A stretch of DNA of 41,291 bases, taken from NCBI GenBank assembly GCA_903914615.1, contig CAIWPS010000779.1, positions 1-41,291 on the forward strand, read 5' to 3'. The DNA is from an uncultured beta proteobacterium. GTDB lineage: Bacteria; Pseudomonadota; Gammaproteobacteria; Burkholderiales; Burkholderiaceae_C. Position 1 is the first letter of the stretch. Every line of letters begins with the position of its first letter. The notes under the pieces were generated by a model, which ran no database searches, was not told the origin of the DNA, and saw nothing but the letters and a program-made list of their open reading frames with translations. Of this stretch, positions 1 to 8,230 are shown piece by piece. The translations under genes and the position numbers were made by a program.

Positions 1-131
1 ATATCTGCGTCTGGCCGCCATAAGTGCGCGCCTTCCAGACCAGTTCCGCCGGCATCGCCGCAGTAAGAAAACGCAAGTGTGAAAGCGCAACTGTGAACCG
101 CGAGGGAGATGCGATGCAGGACGAATTACGG
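1..131. repeat. Exact terminal direct repeat (copy 1; copy 2 at 41161-41291), consistent with a circular or terminally redundant phage genome
   Basis: Bases 1-131 are identical to 41161-41291, starting atatctgcgtctggccgcc and ending gacgaattacgg. Confidence 0.97.
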
Positions 132-425
132 AAGCTGCTCAAGGAAGAGTTATCGCTGCGGGATAAGGTTGACGCCAAAATTCGCAGCTTGTATGTGCGA
201 GGCGCCAGAGCGCGCTACTCGACGTTCAGCTACAGCGTGGTGGTCGAAGTGATCGACGTGAGCCACGACGGCCGGGTGAAGATCTGCAACCTCGAGACGG
301 GAAAGATGCGTTGGGTCGACGGGCGCTCGCGTGACCTGGTCTGGCTCGCGGGTCCGGTTGTGTTGTGGCCTGGCGTGGCGTCGACAGAGGGTGCGTCGGC
401 AGCTGAGCAGGCGGTGCAGAGATGA
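114..425 (+). CDS. Hypothetical protein
   Basis: ORF from ATG 114 (MQDELRKLLKEELS...) with purine-rich gagggag upstream; the ORF-track start at 24 is probably too early. Confidence 0.6.
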   Translation: MQDELRKLLKEELSLRDKVDAKIRSLYVRGARARYSTFSYSVVVEVIDVSHDGRVKICNLETGKMRWVDGRSRDLVWLAGPVVLWPGVASTEGASAAEQAVQR

Positions 426-856
426 CGCCGCGTCGGATCATCCTGCTGGTTGGACATCAGGAAGAGCAGCTGGGGCCGCGGCGCTTCTTCCTGGAGACTC
501 GGGGCTTTCGTGTGCTGACGGCGACGACGTTGCGTGATGCGCTCAATGCGGTGGTGCGCAATGACGTGCGCGTGGCTGTGGTCGACCTGGAGTTTGAGGA
601 AGGCAACGGCGTGCAACTCGGGCTGAGCCTGGTCACGATGCTGCGTGAATGGAGCGCCGACGTTCGCACTGTGCTGGTTACCAGGGTAGACAAAGGAATC
701 GCGCATCCGGCCGAAGCGCTTTTGTTTGCCGGACCGCAGCTGAACTTTGAGCTGATCGAGCGCGTCAGGGTGCTGTCGGGTCGGAAGCGCGGGCCGAGAC
801 GCGTTGAGGGTGCTATCAGGGTGGTTGCTGCAGGGGGCGTCGTATGCGCGAGCTGA
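422..856 (+). CDS. Degenerate response-regulator receiver (CheY-like) protein
   Basis: RRIILLVGHQEEQLGPRRFFLETRGFRVLTATTLRDALNAV...VAVVDLEF...ALLFAGPQLNFELIERVRVL follows the beta/alpha pattern of a REC domain; ATGA overlap with the preceding CDS. Confidence 0.55.
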   Translation: MTPRRIILLVGHQEEQLGPRRFFLETRGFRVLTATTLRDALNAVVRNDVRVAVVDLEFEEGNGVQLGLSLVTMLREWSADVRTVLVTRVDKGIAHPAEALLFAGPQLNFELIERVRVLSGRKRGPRRVEGAIRVVAAGGVVCAS

Positions 857-1758
857 TGGACTTCACCGAAAGCTACCCTGCGCCCGAGGCCACGGCGGAC
901 GGCGCGGTGGGTGCGGTGAGTGACGACAGGCCGCCGGCTGGAACGCCGTGTGCGTGGTGTAAGCAGTTCGGCCATTGGTGTCAGGCAAAGATCTACTTCC
1001 GCGACCAGGAGCTCGGCGTGGATGCGGAGATCTGCATTCCGTGCTTTGAGGGGCGTGACTGCGATGTGGTGATTGCAAAGCTGCAGTCGATAGAAGACAG
1101 CCTGCAGCGGTTCGCGAATCCATGCCAGCCGGTGCGGTCGGTGATACCGGTCGACCGAGCCAAGCGGATCGTCGTCGATGAGCCGGTGAAGCTGCTGCGG
1201 AATGGTAATGGCACTGGCAGGGCCATTGGGCGGGTGCTGTTGGCGACCCTCGGCGGGCCGAGAAGCGAGAAGCGAGAGGCCGAGGCCGCGATCAGGCGCG
1301 AGCGCTATGCCCAGCCGGAGCGGACGGCGCCAGTCGAAGAGTTGGAAGAGCTTTTGGCAGTTGGGCCAGTCAGGGTCGTGAAGGAGAAGAGGATGCCTGG
1401 GCCGATTTCGGAAGAGGTAATTTTGCAGATTCAGAGCGCTCCGGAGAACGAGAGCACGAACGCCCTGGCCAAGCGCCTGGCGGTTGCTTACAACACGGCA
1501 TACAAGTACCGCAAGCAGACAGCGAAGGCTCGCAGGAAGCCTGGCAGCGCACTGGCGAAGCAAGGGCCGCAAACAACCGGAGTGCCGATCGACATTGTCG
1601 CCGTCGGCGAGCGCATCCAGGCGCTGGCCACGCCGCTGCCGCAGACGATTGAGGGGCACGTTTCGCTGTCGATTCCGCAGGAGCGGCTGGATGCATGGTG
1701 GGGGCGGCTGGCTCCGGAGAAGAAGCTGCAGCTCGCCCTGGCTGAAGTTGGGCTGTGA
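844..1758 (+). CDS. Cys-rich (CxxC...CxxC) protein with HTH-like C-terminal half
   Basis: CAWCKQFGHWC...CIPCFEGRDC; C-terminal segment SEEVILQIQSAPENESTNALAKRLAVAYNTAYKYRKQ resembles an HTH. Confidence 0.5.
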   Translation: MRELMDFTESYPAPEATADGAVGAVSDDRPPAGTPCAWCKQFGHWCQAKIYFRDQELGVDAEICIPCFEGRDCDVVIAKLQSIEDSLQRFANPCQPVRSVIPVDRAKRIVVDEPVKLLRNGNGTGRAIGRVLLATLGGPRSEKREAEAAIRRERYAQPERTAPVEELEELLAVGPVRVVKEKRMPGPISEEVILQIQSAPENESTNALAKRLAVAYNTAYKYRKQTAKARRKPGSALAKQGPQTTGVPIDIVAVGERIQALATPLPQTIEGHVSLSIPQERLDAWWGRLAPEKKLQLALAEVGL

Positions 1759-1761
1759 GTC

Positions 1762-2022
1762 ATGGCGAAGCGCGAGTGGGATCTGACGAGCACGCATTCT
1801 CTCGAGGCCGCGGCGGAGTGGCTGCGCAAGAAGTCGGGTGCGCTGATCGTCTTTGTCATTCGACCAGGCGACGGGGCGCTGGCGGCCGATCCGCTGCTCG
1901 ATGTGGTGGATGTGCATGACCGGCTGGGGGATGGGGATACGCCGAAGCTGCTCGGACGGCTGAAAGAGATTAGGGACGAAGAGCGGTCGATGGTTTTGAA
2001 GAGGGAGGCGAAAAAGCGATGA
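1762..2022 (+). CDS. Hypothetical protein
   Basis: 86-aa ORF in a tightly packed operon; overlaps the next start. Confidence 0.5.
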   Translation: MAKREWDLTSTHSLEAAAEWLRKKSGALIVFVIRPGDGALAADPLLDVVDVHDRLGDGDTPKLLGRLKEIRDEERSMVLKREAKKR

Positions 2023-2234
2023 GCCTGGACTACAGCATCCTTCAGACGCTAGACGCGCTCGATCAGCTCCGTCACGTTGCGGAGTATCTCGCGGGGCAGT
2101 TTAGGCGGGATATGACGCGCAGTGATGCCGTTGCGCACTTGCAGGCGCGGGCGATCGTTTCGCGCGTACAGGCTGAGGTTTTTTGGATGGCGAAGAAGTT
2201 GGTTAGCAGGAACGAGGGGAAGCATGGCAGCTAA
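2019..2234 (+). CDS. Hypothetical protein
   Basis: 71-aa ORF; start overlaps the preceding stop. Confidence 0.5.
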   Translation: MSLDYSILQTLDALDQLRHVAEYLAGQFRRDMTRSDAVAHLQARAIVSRVQAEVFWMAKKLVSRNEGKHGS

Positions 2235-3429
2235 GTCGTCGATTGAATGGACAGACGCAACGTGGAACCCGATACGGGGGTGCAGTCGTGTGAGCGAAGG
2301 TTGCCGGCATTGCTATGCCGAGAGGATGGGTTCGCGCTTCAGCGGCGATGGGCAAGCATATAACGGGCTGGCGGTGATGCAGCACGGAAAGCCCCATTGG
2401 ACGGGGCATATTGAGTTTGTTGAGGGGCATTTGCTGGACCCGCTGAAGTGGGGTCCGGTTATAGAACACGCAGAAGGATGTTCGGGGCTACGGATGCGAG
2501 GCCGCCGCACCTGCAATTGCGCGACACGCCCGCGCCGGATCTTCGTTAACTCGATGTCTGATCTCTTTCATGAGAACGTGACTGATGAAATGCGAGACAA
2601 GATCTTCGCGGTGATGGCGCTGTGCCCGCAGCATACCTTGCAGGTGCTCACGAAGCGGCCGGCGAGGATGCTGGAGTATTTCACCACAGATGGCGTTTGG
2701 CACCACATCAAGATTGAGGCTGAATCAATTGCTCGACTTCGCAAAATGCCGATTTACTGGAGCGCGCACCGATCGCCTGAATGGCTTGACCATGTCTGGC
2801 TGGGTGTGAGCGTCGAGGATCAGAAGACCGCTGACAAGCGCATCCCGCTGCTATTACAGACTCCGGCGGCGGTGCGGTTCATCTCCGCTGAGCCGTTGCT
2901 TGGGCCTGTTGATTTGACGGTTCTTCGTCGTGCGCCGAGTGACTTCGATCGTGCGATGCCAGGATTTGATCGGTGTAAGGACTTCTACAGTGACGCTCTC
3001 AATGGTTTCAACGGAGTGTTGATGCATGACGGCAAATGCTTCGAAGAGCCAGAAGGTTCGATGTCTGCACTCGACTGGGTGATCTGCGGCGGCGAGAGCG
3101 GCCCTGGGGCGCGTCCGATGCATCCGGAGTGGGCTCGCGGTCTGCGCGACCAGTGTGAGGAAGCTGGCGTGCCGTTCTTCTTCAAGCAGTGGGGTGAGTG
3201 GATCGCGTGGGAGCCTGAGCAAGAGCCTTGCTGGAAATCGCAGTACGGCAAGAGTGAGGATGCGCACGCACTGTTTCCGGAGAACATTGCCGACGATCCG
3301 CCGGGATGGGATTGCGGACTCGGATACGACGAGGAAGATGCAGCCGCGTTTCAGCGCGTCGGCAAGCATGCTGCTGGCTCGCTGCTCGATGGCCTTGAGT
3401 GGAAGCAGTTTCCGGAGGTTGCGCGATGA
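2224..3429 (+). CDS. Phage Gp37/Gp68 family (DUF5131, three-Cys motif) protein
   Basis: MAAKSSIEWTDATWNPIRGCSRVSEGCRHCYAERMGSRF... and VWLGVSVEDQKTADKRIPLLLQTPAAVRFISAEPLLGP, WVICGGESGPGARPMHPEWARGLRDQC are family hallmarks; start taken at ATG 2224 rather than 2122. Confidence 0.85.
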   Translation: MAAKSSIEWTDATWNPIRGCSRVSEGCRHCYAERMGSRFSGDGQAYNGLAVMQHGKPHWTGHIEFVEGHLLDPLKWGPVIEHAEGCSGLRMRGRRTCNCATRPRRIFVNSMSDLFHENVTDEMRDKIFAVMALCPQHTLQVLTKRPARMLEYFTTDGVWHHIKIEAESIARLRKMPIYWSAHRSPEWLDHVWLGVSVEDQKTADKRIPLLLQTPAAVRFISAEPLLGPVDLTVLRRAPSDFDRAMPGFDRCKDFYSDALNGFNGVLMHDGKCFEEPEGSMSALDWVICGGESGPGARPMHPEWARGLRDQCEEAGVPFFFKQWGEWIAWEPEQEPCWKSQYGKSEDAHALFPENIADDPPGWDCGLGYDEEDAAAFQRVGKHAAGSLLDGLEWKQFPEVAR

Positions 3430-3842
3430 AGGCGTTGAGCGTGCGCGCGCCTTGGTGGTGGCCGATTCTTCACCTCGGTAAAGACATCGAGAACCGCGAC
3501 TGGGCAACTGGCTTTCGAGGTCCTGTGTATTTGCATGCAAGCAAATTCTGGAAGGTCAGTGAAGTCAGCGAGGACTGGGAGGACGTGAAGAACATAGCTG
3601 CCCGCGCTGGGGTGACCGTGCCCTATATGGGCAAAGCGGAAACGGAGGCAATGCGAGATGCCGGCGGCTGCATCGTCGGCCAGGTCGACATCGTGGGCTG
3701 TGTGAGCAGCAGTAACAGTCCCTGGTTCTTTGGCAAGTACGGATTCGTTCTGGCGAATCCGGTAGCGTTCGAGCGTCCGGTCCCGTTCAAAGGGGCGCTC
3801 GGCTTCTTTGAGGTTGCAGATGGAATTGAGGTGGTGCGATGA
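3426..3842 (+). CDS. ASCH domain-containing protein
   Basis: MKALSVRAPWWWPILHLGKDIENRDWATGFRGPVYLHASK...GGCIVGQVDIVGCV typical ASCH N-terminus; ATGA overlap with the DUF5131 gene. Confidence 0.8.
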   Translation: MKALSVRAPWWWPILHLGKDIENRDWATGFRGPVYLHASKFWKVSEVSEDWEDVKNIAARAGVTVPYMGKAETEAMRDAGGCIVGQVDIVGCVSSSNSPWFFGKYGFVLANPVAFERPVPFKGALGFFEVADGIEVVR

Positions 3843-4192
3843 AGGTGATGAAGCGAAGTCTGGCGGCGTTTGCAATGCCGGCGGTGTGTTTGCTTGCGGG
3901 CTGCGTGCGCAAGCAGGTTGTGGTGCAGCCCTGCGCGTTGTCCGCGCCGGCGAAGATCGTGGCCAGCGTGCAGCCTCCGGTGCCGCCGGCGCTGCCGGAG
4001 GCCTCGGTGTGCCCTGCCGGGTTCACGCATGTGGCGACGGTCAAGCGCAGCTCGGGAGAGTCGGCGCATCCAGGCGTGCTCTTTGTGCAGGTTGGCGATG
4101 TGTGGCTGGTGTGTGTTGACAAGGGCAAGCCTGGAAGTGAGCGGGCGGCGGCAGGGATGCAGCGCAGGGATAACGCGCCGCCTGAGAAGTAA
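3839..4192 (+). CDS. Small putative lipoprotein (possible o-spanin-like lysis component)
   Basis: Signal peptide with lipobox VCLLAGC followed by a Pro-rich segment; adjacent to lysis-like genes. Confidence 0.5.
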   Translation: MKVMKRSLAAFAMPAVCLLAGCVRKQVVVQPCALSAPAKIVASVQPPVPPALPEASVCPAGFTHVATVKRSSGESAHPGVLFVQVGDVWLVCVDKGKPGSERAAAGMQRRDNAPPEK

Positions 4193-4219
4193 TGACGCGA
4201 GCGGCGGCAGGAAGGAGAA

Positions 4220-4591
4220 ATGCATATGTGGACGTGGAAGCAGGCGACTGGCGAGCTGGTCGACGGTGCGGGTGTGACGGTCGGGCGAGGCTACTCGGGC
4301 GATTGCGAGCACTATAACAATCCGGCTTCGCAGGAGATCCCCGGCGTGGGGCCGATCCCGCGCGGGCGGTATATCATCGGGAATTTTTTTGACGATCCAG
4401 GCGGCAAGGGGCCGGTCGTTTGCAGGTTGACTCCGATACCGCCGACGAACACGTTTGGGCGATCGGGCTTCATGATTCACGGGGACTCGGCCGACAACGA
4501 TCACTCGGCTAGCCATGGGTGCATCGTGCTCGCGCATGCGCTGCGGGCAGCCATCAGCAGCAGTGGCGATTCGATTTTGGAGGTGGTGTAG
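4220..4591 (+). CDS. Tlde1/DUF2778-like L,D-transpeptidase-fold protein, candidate endolysin
   Basis: GPIPRGRYIIGNFFDD...FGRSGFMIHGDSADNDHSASHGCIVL contains the His...SxGC catalytic signature. Confidence 0.75.
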   Translation: MHMWTWKQATGELVDGAGVTVGRGYSGDCEHYNNPASQEIPGVGPIPRGRYIIGNFFDDPGGKGPVVCRLTPIPPTNTFGRSGFMIHGDSADNDHSASHGCIVLAHALRAAISSSGDSILEVV

Positions 4592-4737
4592 TGAAGCTCA
4601 GCTACTGGTTCCTGTGCATCATCATGACGTTTCTGGCTTGGGCGTTTCGGGGCAACTTTGCCGCGCTCGTGACGCTCTGTGTGTTCTTTGTGGCTGCGAT
4701 GATCCATGGCGTGATCACTTGGCAACTGGGTAAATAA
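4591..4737 (+). CDS. 48-aa two-TM protein, candidate holin
   Basis: From GTG 4591: MKLSYWFLCIIMTFLAWAFRGNFAALVTLCVFFVAAMIHGVITWQLGK; overlaps the stop of the LDT-like gene. Confidence 0.5.
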   Translation: MKLSYWFLCIIMTFLAWAFRGNFAALVTLCVFFVAAMIHGVITWQLGK

Positions 4738-4785
4738 ACCGCTCGCTGTCAACCGGGGAAATCATGCAACAACTCAATTCAGGCT

Positions 4786-5661
4786 GTGCAGCCATGGCCT
4801 CGGGGGCGTGCTTTGAGTAACGACATTACTCCCGATGCGTGGAAGACGAAGTTAGGGAATTCGCCGGCGAAGACGGTGTTGGTAAAGATCTCTGAGGTGG
4901 CGAACGAGTCCGGCTTTGGTTGGCCTTCTCTGGCGCATATCTGCGACCGGACGGAATTGAGCAATCGGCAGGTGCAGCGGGTGCTTCAGGTGTTTGAGGA
5001 GATTGGTTTGATTGCAAGAACCAAAACGACCCTGCAAAGCGGCAAGGTGGTGCCGGCAATGCAGATTGCTTTGGAACTGCTGGGCAAGGATCTCCGCGTT
5101 GAGTTTCGCGCAGCCTTCCTGCGGGCGCAGAGTAAGTTGCCAGTTGAAGAAGGTGTCTCAGAGACAGTGGGTCAACCTGTCTCAGAGACATCGGAAAGTG
5201 TCTCAGAGACGCAAAAGGGTGTCTCAGAGACACATCCCCCACACCCCCTATATGGAGGAACCGCTATAGAACCGTCAGGGAACCAACCCCCCTACCCCCC
5301 ACGGGGGGAGAGTGAGTTTTCTCTCCACCCGTTGCTTTTGCATCACGCAGCCGACGAAGTGATGCGCGCCTGCGGTTGGACGGTCGAGGGTGACAGGCGG
5401 TTGAGGAATGCCGTGCTGGCACAGCTCAGGCTGGCGTCGATGCAGGGCGAGGCGCTGCCGCTGGCCTCGGCGCGGATGATCTGCGCGTGGGCGGAGCACC
5501 TGGATGCCAGCGCCGAAGGGCTACTGCGGGGCTCGCCGTACGGGCCAAAGAAGTTTATCGGCCTGGGGAAGTGGAACGACCGCGACTCGTGGCACTGGGA
5601 CACGCAGAAGCTGGACAGGCGGCGAGATGCCCGCGTGGGCATGTGGCAGGGGGCGAGATGA
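4786..5661 (+). CDS. Replication-initiator-like HTH protein
   Basis: N-terminal winged-HTH-like DITPDAWKTKLGNSPAKTVLVKISEVANESGFGWPSLAHICDRTELSNRQVQRVLQVFEEIGLI; internal repeated palindromes; start may be GTG 4786 or TTG 4813. Confidence 0.6.
   Translation: MQPWPRGRALSNDITPDAWKTKLGNSPAKTVLVKISEVANESGFGWPSLAHICDRTELSNRQVQRVLQVFEEIGLIARTKTTLQSGKVVPAMQIALELLGKDLRVEFRAAFLRAQSKLPVEEGVSETVGQPVSETSESVSETQKGVSETHPPHPLYGGTAIEPSGNQPPYPPRGESEFSLHPLLLHHAADEVMRACGWTVEGDRRLRNAVLAQLRLASMQGEALPLASARMICAWAEHLDASAEGLLRGSPYGPKKFIGLGKWNDRDSWHWDTQKLDRRRDARVGMWQGAR
5154..5232 (+). repeat. Four iteron-like 13-bp palindromes TGTCTC-A-GAGACA inside the replication gene
   Basis: Copies at 5154-5166, 5178-5190, 5199-5211 (last base g) and 5220-5232; start-to-start spacing 24, 21, 21 bp; each encodes VSET in frame. 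Confidence 0.9.
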
Positions 5662-6191
5662 GCGAGAACGTGCAGGATGCGCAGGTCGACCAGCTGGAGG
5701 CTGCGTGCGAGGTTGCGGCGGCGCAGTTCGCGGGTGGCATGGAGATTGCGGTGATCGCCGAGGAATGGGACCGGGATGAGAACTGGGTTGTCAGCGCTAT
5801 CCGCCGGGCGCTGCTCAAGTTCATCCCGGCTCGTGAGGGAGGGCTGAAGCGCTCGAGGACGGAGCGGCAATCGGCGAAACGGGCGGAGGAGACGAGGATC
5901 GGCGAGTTGCAGCCAACCCTGCCTTTGCCTGCTGCGCTGCCAGGGCGAATGCTGCCTGCGAAGAAGGTGCTGGGCTATGCGGAGAACGGGTACAGGGTGG
6001 GCGAGAGCCATCACAATACCCGTATCTCGGACGAAGTGGTGGACAGTATTCGTGAGATGCATGAGGAAGGCCGGAAGACGATACCGGAGATCGCCGAGGA
6101 GCTCGAGCTGCCGTTTGGGACGGTGGCCAAGATATGCGCGTACCAGCGCCGTGCGACACCCGCGGTGCGGTTCAAGAGGGTGCAGCAATGA
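5658..6191 (+). CDS. HTH DNA-binding protein (hypothetical regulator)
   Basis: C-terminal ISDEVVDSIREMHEEGRKTIPEIAEELELPFGTVAKICAYQRR is HTH-like; immediately precedes terS. Confidence 0.55.
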   Translation: MSENVQDAQVDQLEAACEVAAAQFAGGMEIAVIAEEWDRDENWVVSAIRRALLKFIPAREGGLKRSRTERQSAKRAEETRIGELQPTLPLPAALPGRMLPAKKVLGYAENGYRVGESHHNTRISDEVVDSIREMHEEGRKTIPEIAEELELPFGTVAKICAYQRRATPAVRFKRVQQ

Positions 6192-6709
6192 GTGAGAAGA
6201 TCACGCCGAAGATGGGTTTGTTCGTCGCCCGGTACCTCATTCACGGGAACGCGACGCTGGCTGCGAAGGAGGCGGGCTACGCGGGAGCTAGCGCGCATGT
6301 GACGGGCGCCAAGTTGCTAAAAAATGCTAAGGTTGCGGCGGCTATCGCGGAGCGCAAGGCCCGACAGAATGAGCGGTTGGAGCTCACTGCAGACAAGGTG
6401 CTGCGGGAGCTGATGAAGTGCGCGATCTGGGACATCCGCGACCTGTACGACGAGGCTGGAAATCTGCGCGCGATCACCGATCTGGATGAGATTACGCGTG
6501 CTGCGATTGCCGGGATCGATGTGGAGACGCGGGAAGTCGAGGTTACCGGACCTGCGGGGACGTTTGCGCGATCGGTTACGAGGAAGTTCAAGATGGTTGA
6601 CAAGGTGCGTGCCCTGGAACTCCTTGGCAAGAACCAGAAGCTTTTCACGGATAAGCATGAGATCGAGGGCAAGCTGACGCTCGAAGAGTTGGTAGGCGGC
6701 GCGGCTTGA
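6188..6709 (+). CDS. terS: Terminase small subunit
   Basis: MSEKITPKMGLFVARYLIHGNATLAAKEAGYAGASAHVTGAKLLKNAKVAAAI typical Terminase_2-like N-terminus; followed by TerL. Confidence 0.85.
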   Translation: MSEKITPKMGLFVARYLIHGNATLAAKEAGYAGASAHVTGAKLLKNAKVAAAIAERKARQNERLELTADKVLRELMKCAIWDIRDLYDEAGNLRAITDLDEITRAAIAGIDVETREVEVTGPAGTFARSVTRKFKMVDKVRALELLGKNQKLFTDKHEIEGKLTLEELVGGAA

Positions 6710-8187
6710 GGACGGCGGCGCAGTTGCGGATCCAGGAGTGGCGGCGCGACCCTATCCGGTTCGTGCGCGAAGTCTTCCATGTAGAGCCGGATGCGTGGCA
6801 GGCCGAGGGGTTGGAGTATCTCGGCACTCCAGGGCGCAAGCGGCTGGGGTTGAAGGCCTGCGCCGGGCCGGGTAAGACAGCCGCGATCGCGTGGGCTGGA
6901 TGGCATCGGCTGCTGTGTTTCGCTTCGCCCAGGGAACATCCGAAGGGCATGGCGATCTCGATCACCGGCGAGAACCTGCGCGATAACCTTTGGGCAGAGA
7001 TGGCGCGGTGGCAGAATGAAAGCCCGCTGCTGCTGCAGGCGTTTCAGTGGACGGCTTCGCGTATCTTTGCGAAGGAGCATCCGGAGACGTGGTTTCTGGC
7101 GGCGAAGGGCTGGCCGAAGTCCGCGGACCAGGAGACGATCGGGCGGACGCTGGCCGGGTTGCATTCTCGGTACCCGTTTTACCTCATCGATGAGAGCGGC
7201 GACATTCCGCCGAACCTGCTGCGCTCGGCCGAGCAGGGATTGACGAGCTGCGAAGACGGGCTGATTATTACGGCGGGCAACACGACAAGCCAGACGGGCC
7301 TGCTCTACGAGGTGTCGACACGGCTGCGCGGCGAGGAGCCGGGACAGTGGAAGGTGATCTCGATCACTGCCGATCCGGACGATCCGAAGCGGACTCCGCG
7401 CGTGGACATGGAATGGGCTCGGCAGCAGATTGCGACCTACGGGCGTGAAAATCCGTGGGTGATGGCGTATGTGCTGGGGCAGTTTCCGCCTGGCTCGATC
7501 AATGCGTTGCTGAGTGTAGAGCAGGTTGAGGCGGCGATGAAGCGGTCGCCGGCGCCGGGTAGCTTTGAGTGGGCGGAGAACCGGCTGGGCGTCGACGTGG
7601 CGCGATTTGGCGATGACCGGACGGTGTTGTTTCCTCGGCAGGGGTTAGCGGCGCAGCGGCCTGCGATCATGCGCCACGCGCGTGACTCAGCGGTCAGCGT
7701 GGACATTGCGAATCGCGCGATGGGGATGCGCAGCGAGCAGGAGATTGACCAGGCATTCCTTGACGACACAGTGGGCTGGGCGCATGGAGCAGTCGACGTG
7801 CTGCGGGCCTCGGGCTGGCCAGTGTATGCGGTGCAGTTCGATAAGCCGAGCGGCAACCCGCGCTACGTGAATATGCGCGCGCAGATGTGGATGGAGATGG
7901 CGGAGTGGATCAAGAGCGGCGGGTGTCTGCCAGAGATCCCGGAGATGATTCCGGAGCTGACCACGGTGACGTACTTCTTCCACAACGGCAAGTTCCAGAT
8001 CGAGTCGAAGGACCAGATCAAGAAACGCCTGGGTCGATCGCCTGACCTGGCGGATGGGCTGGCGCTGACCTTTGCGTTGCCGGACTCGCCCGCGCGTCGT
8101 CAGGATGGGTTGCCGCGCGGCGATCGGGGCGGAGCTGGACGGCAACAGCAGGAGTATGACCCGTACGCGCGGATGAATCAATCATGA
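6706..8187 (+). CDS. terL: Terminase large subunit
   Basis: Walker A-like ACAGPGKTAA, Walker B-like YPFYLIDESGD, nuclease-region LGVDVARFGDDRTVL; TTG start overlapping the terS stop. Confidence 0.9.
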   Translation: MRTAAQLRIQEWRRDPIRFVREVFHVEPDAWQAEGLEYLGTPGRKRLGLKACAGPGKTAAIAWAGWHRLLCFASPREHPKGMAISITGENLRDNLWAEMARWQNESPLLLQAFQWTASRIFAKEHPETWFLAAKGWPKSADQETIGRTLAGLHSRYPFYLIDESGDIPPNLLRSAEQGLTSCEDGLIITAGNTTSQTGLLYEVSTRLRGEEPGQWKVISITADPDDPKRTPRVDMEWARQQIATYGRENPWVMAYVLGQFPPGSINALLSVEQVEAAMKRSPAPGSFEWAENRLGVDVARFGDDRTVLFPRQGLAAQRPAIMRHARDSAVSVDIANRAMGMRSEQEIDQAFLDDTVGWAHGAVDVLRASGWPVYAVQFDKPSGNPRYVNMRAQMWMEMAEWIKSGGCLPEIPEMIPELTTVTYFFHNGKFQIESKDQIKKRLGRSPDLADGLALTFALPDSPARRQDGLPRGDRGGAGRQQQEYDPYARMNQS

Positions 8188-8192
8188 GATCG

Positions 8193-8224
8193 TACCCGTA
8201 ACTTTTCGCGCGGGCAGCATACTT
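8193..8224 (+). promoter_or_regulatory. Promoter-like bipartite element, copy A
   Basis: TACCCGTAACTTTT...GCATACT; conserved with 11944 and 30249, same 24-bp offset between halves. Confidence 0.5.
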
Positions 8225-8230
8225 CGTTTC

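Noticed and set aside
1-131. T7-type packaging direct terminal repeats
   Set aside because: Cannot be excluded, but the repeat lies within ORFs that run across the junction and is short; an assembly overlap of a circular/permuted genome is simpler.
457-1917. Long minus-strand ORF (486 aa) and similar antisense ORFs (3623-4537, 12330-13637, 19575-21260, 9834-10865, 16188-17093)
   Set aside because: Arg/Leu/His-rich shadow translations opposite well-supported + strand genes in GC-rich DNA; no recognisable domains.
2122-2223. Upstream start for the DUF5131 ORF (435 aa)
   Set aside because: The extension overlaps the 2019-2234 ORF; family-typical N-terminus begins at MAAKSSIEWTDATWNPIRGC (2224).
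5280-5312. ccccccacggggggag hairpin as a terminator
   Set aside because: Lies within the replication CDS and lacks a T-run; probably codon bias, though it could contribute to origin structure.
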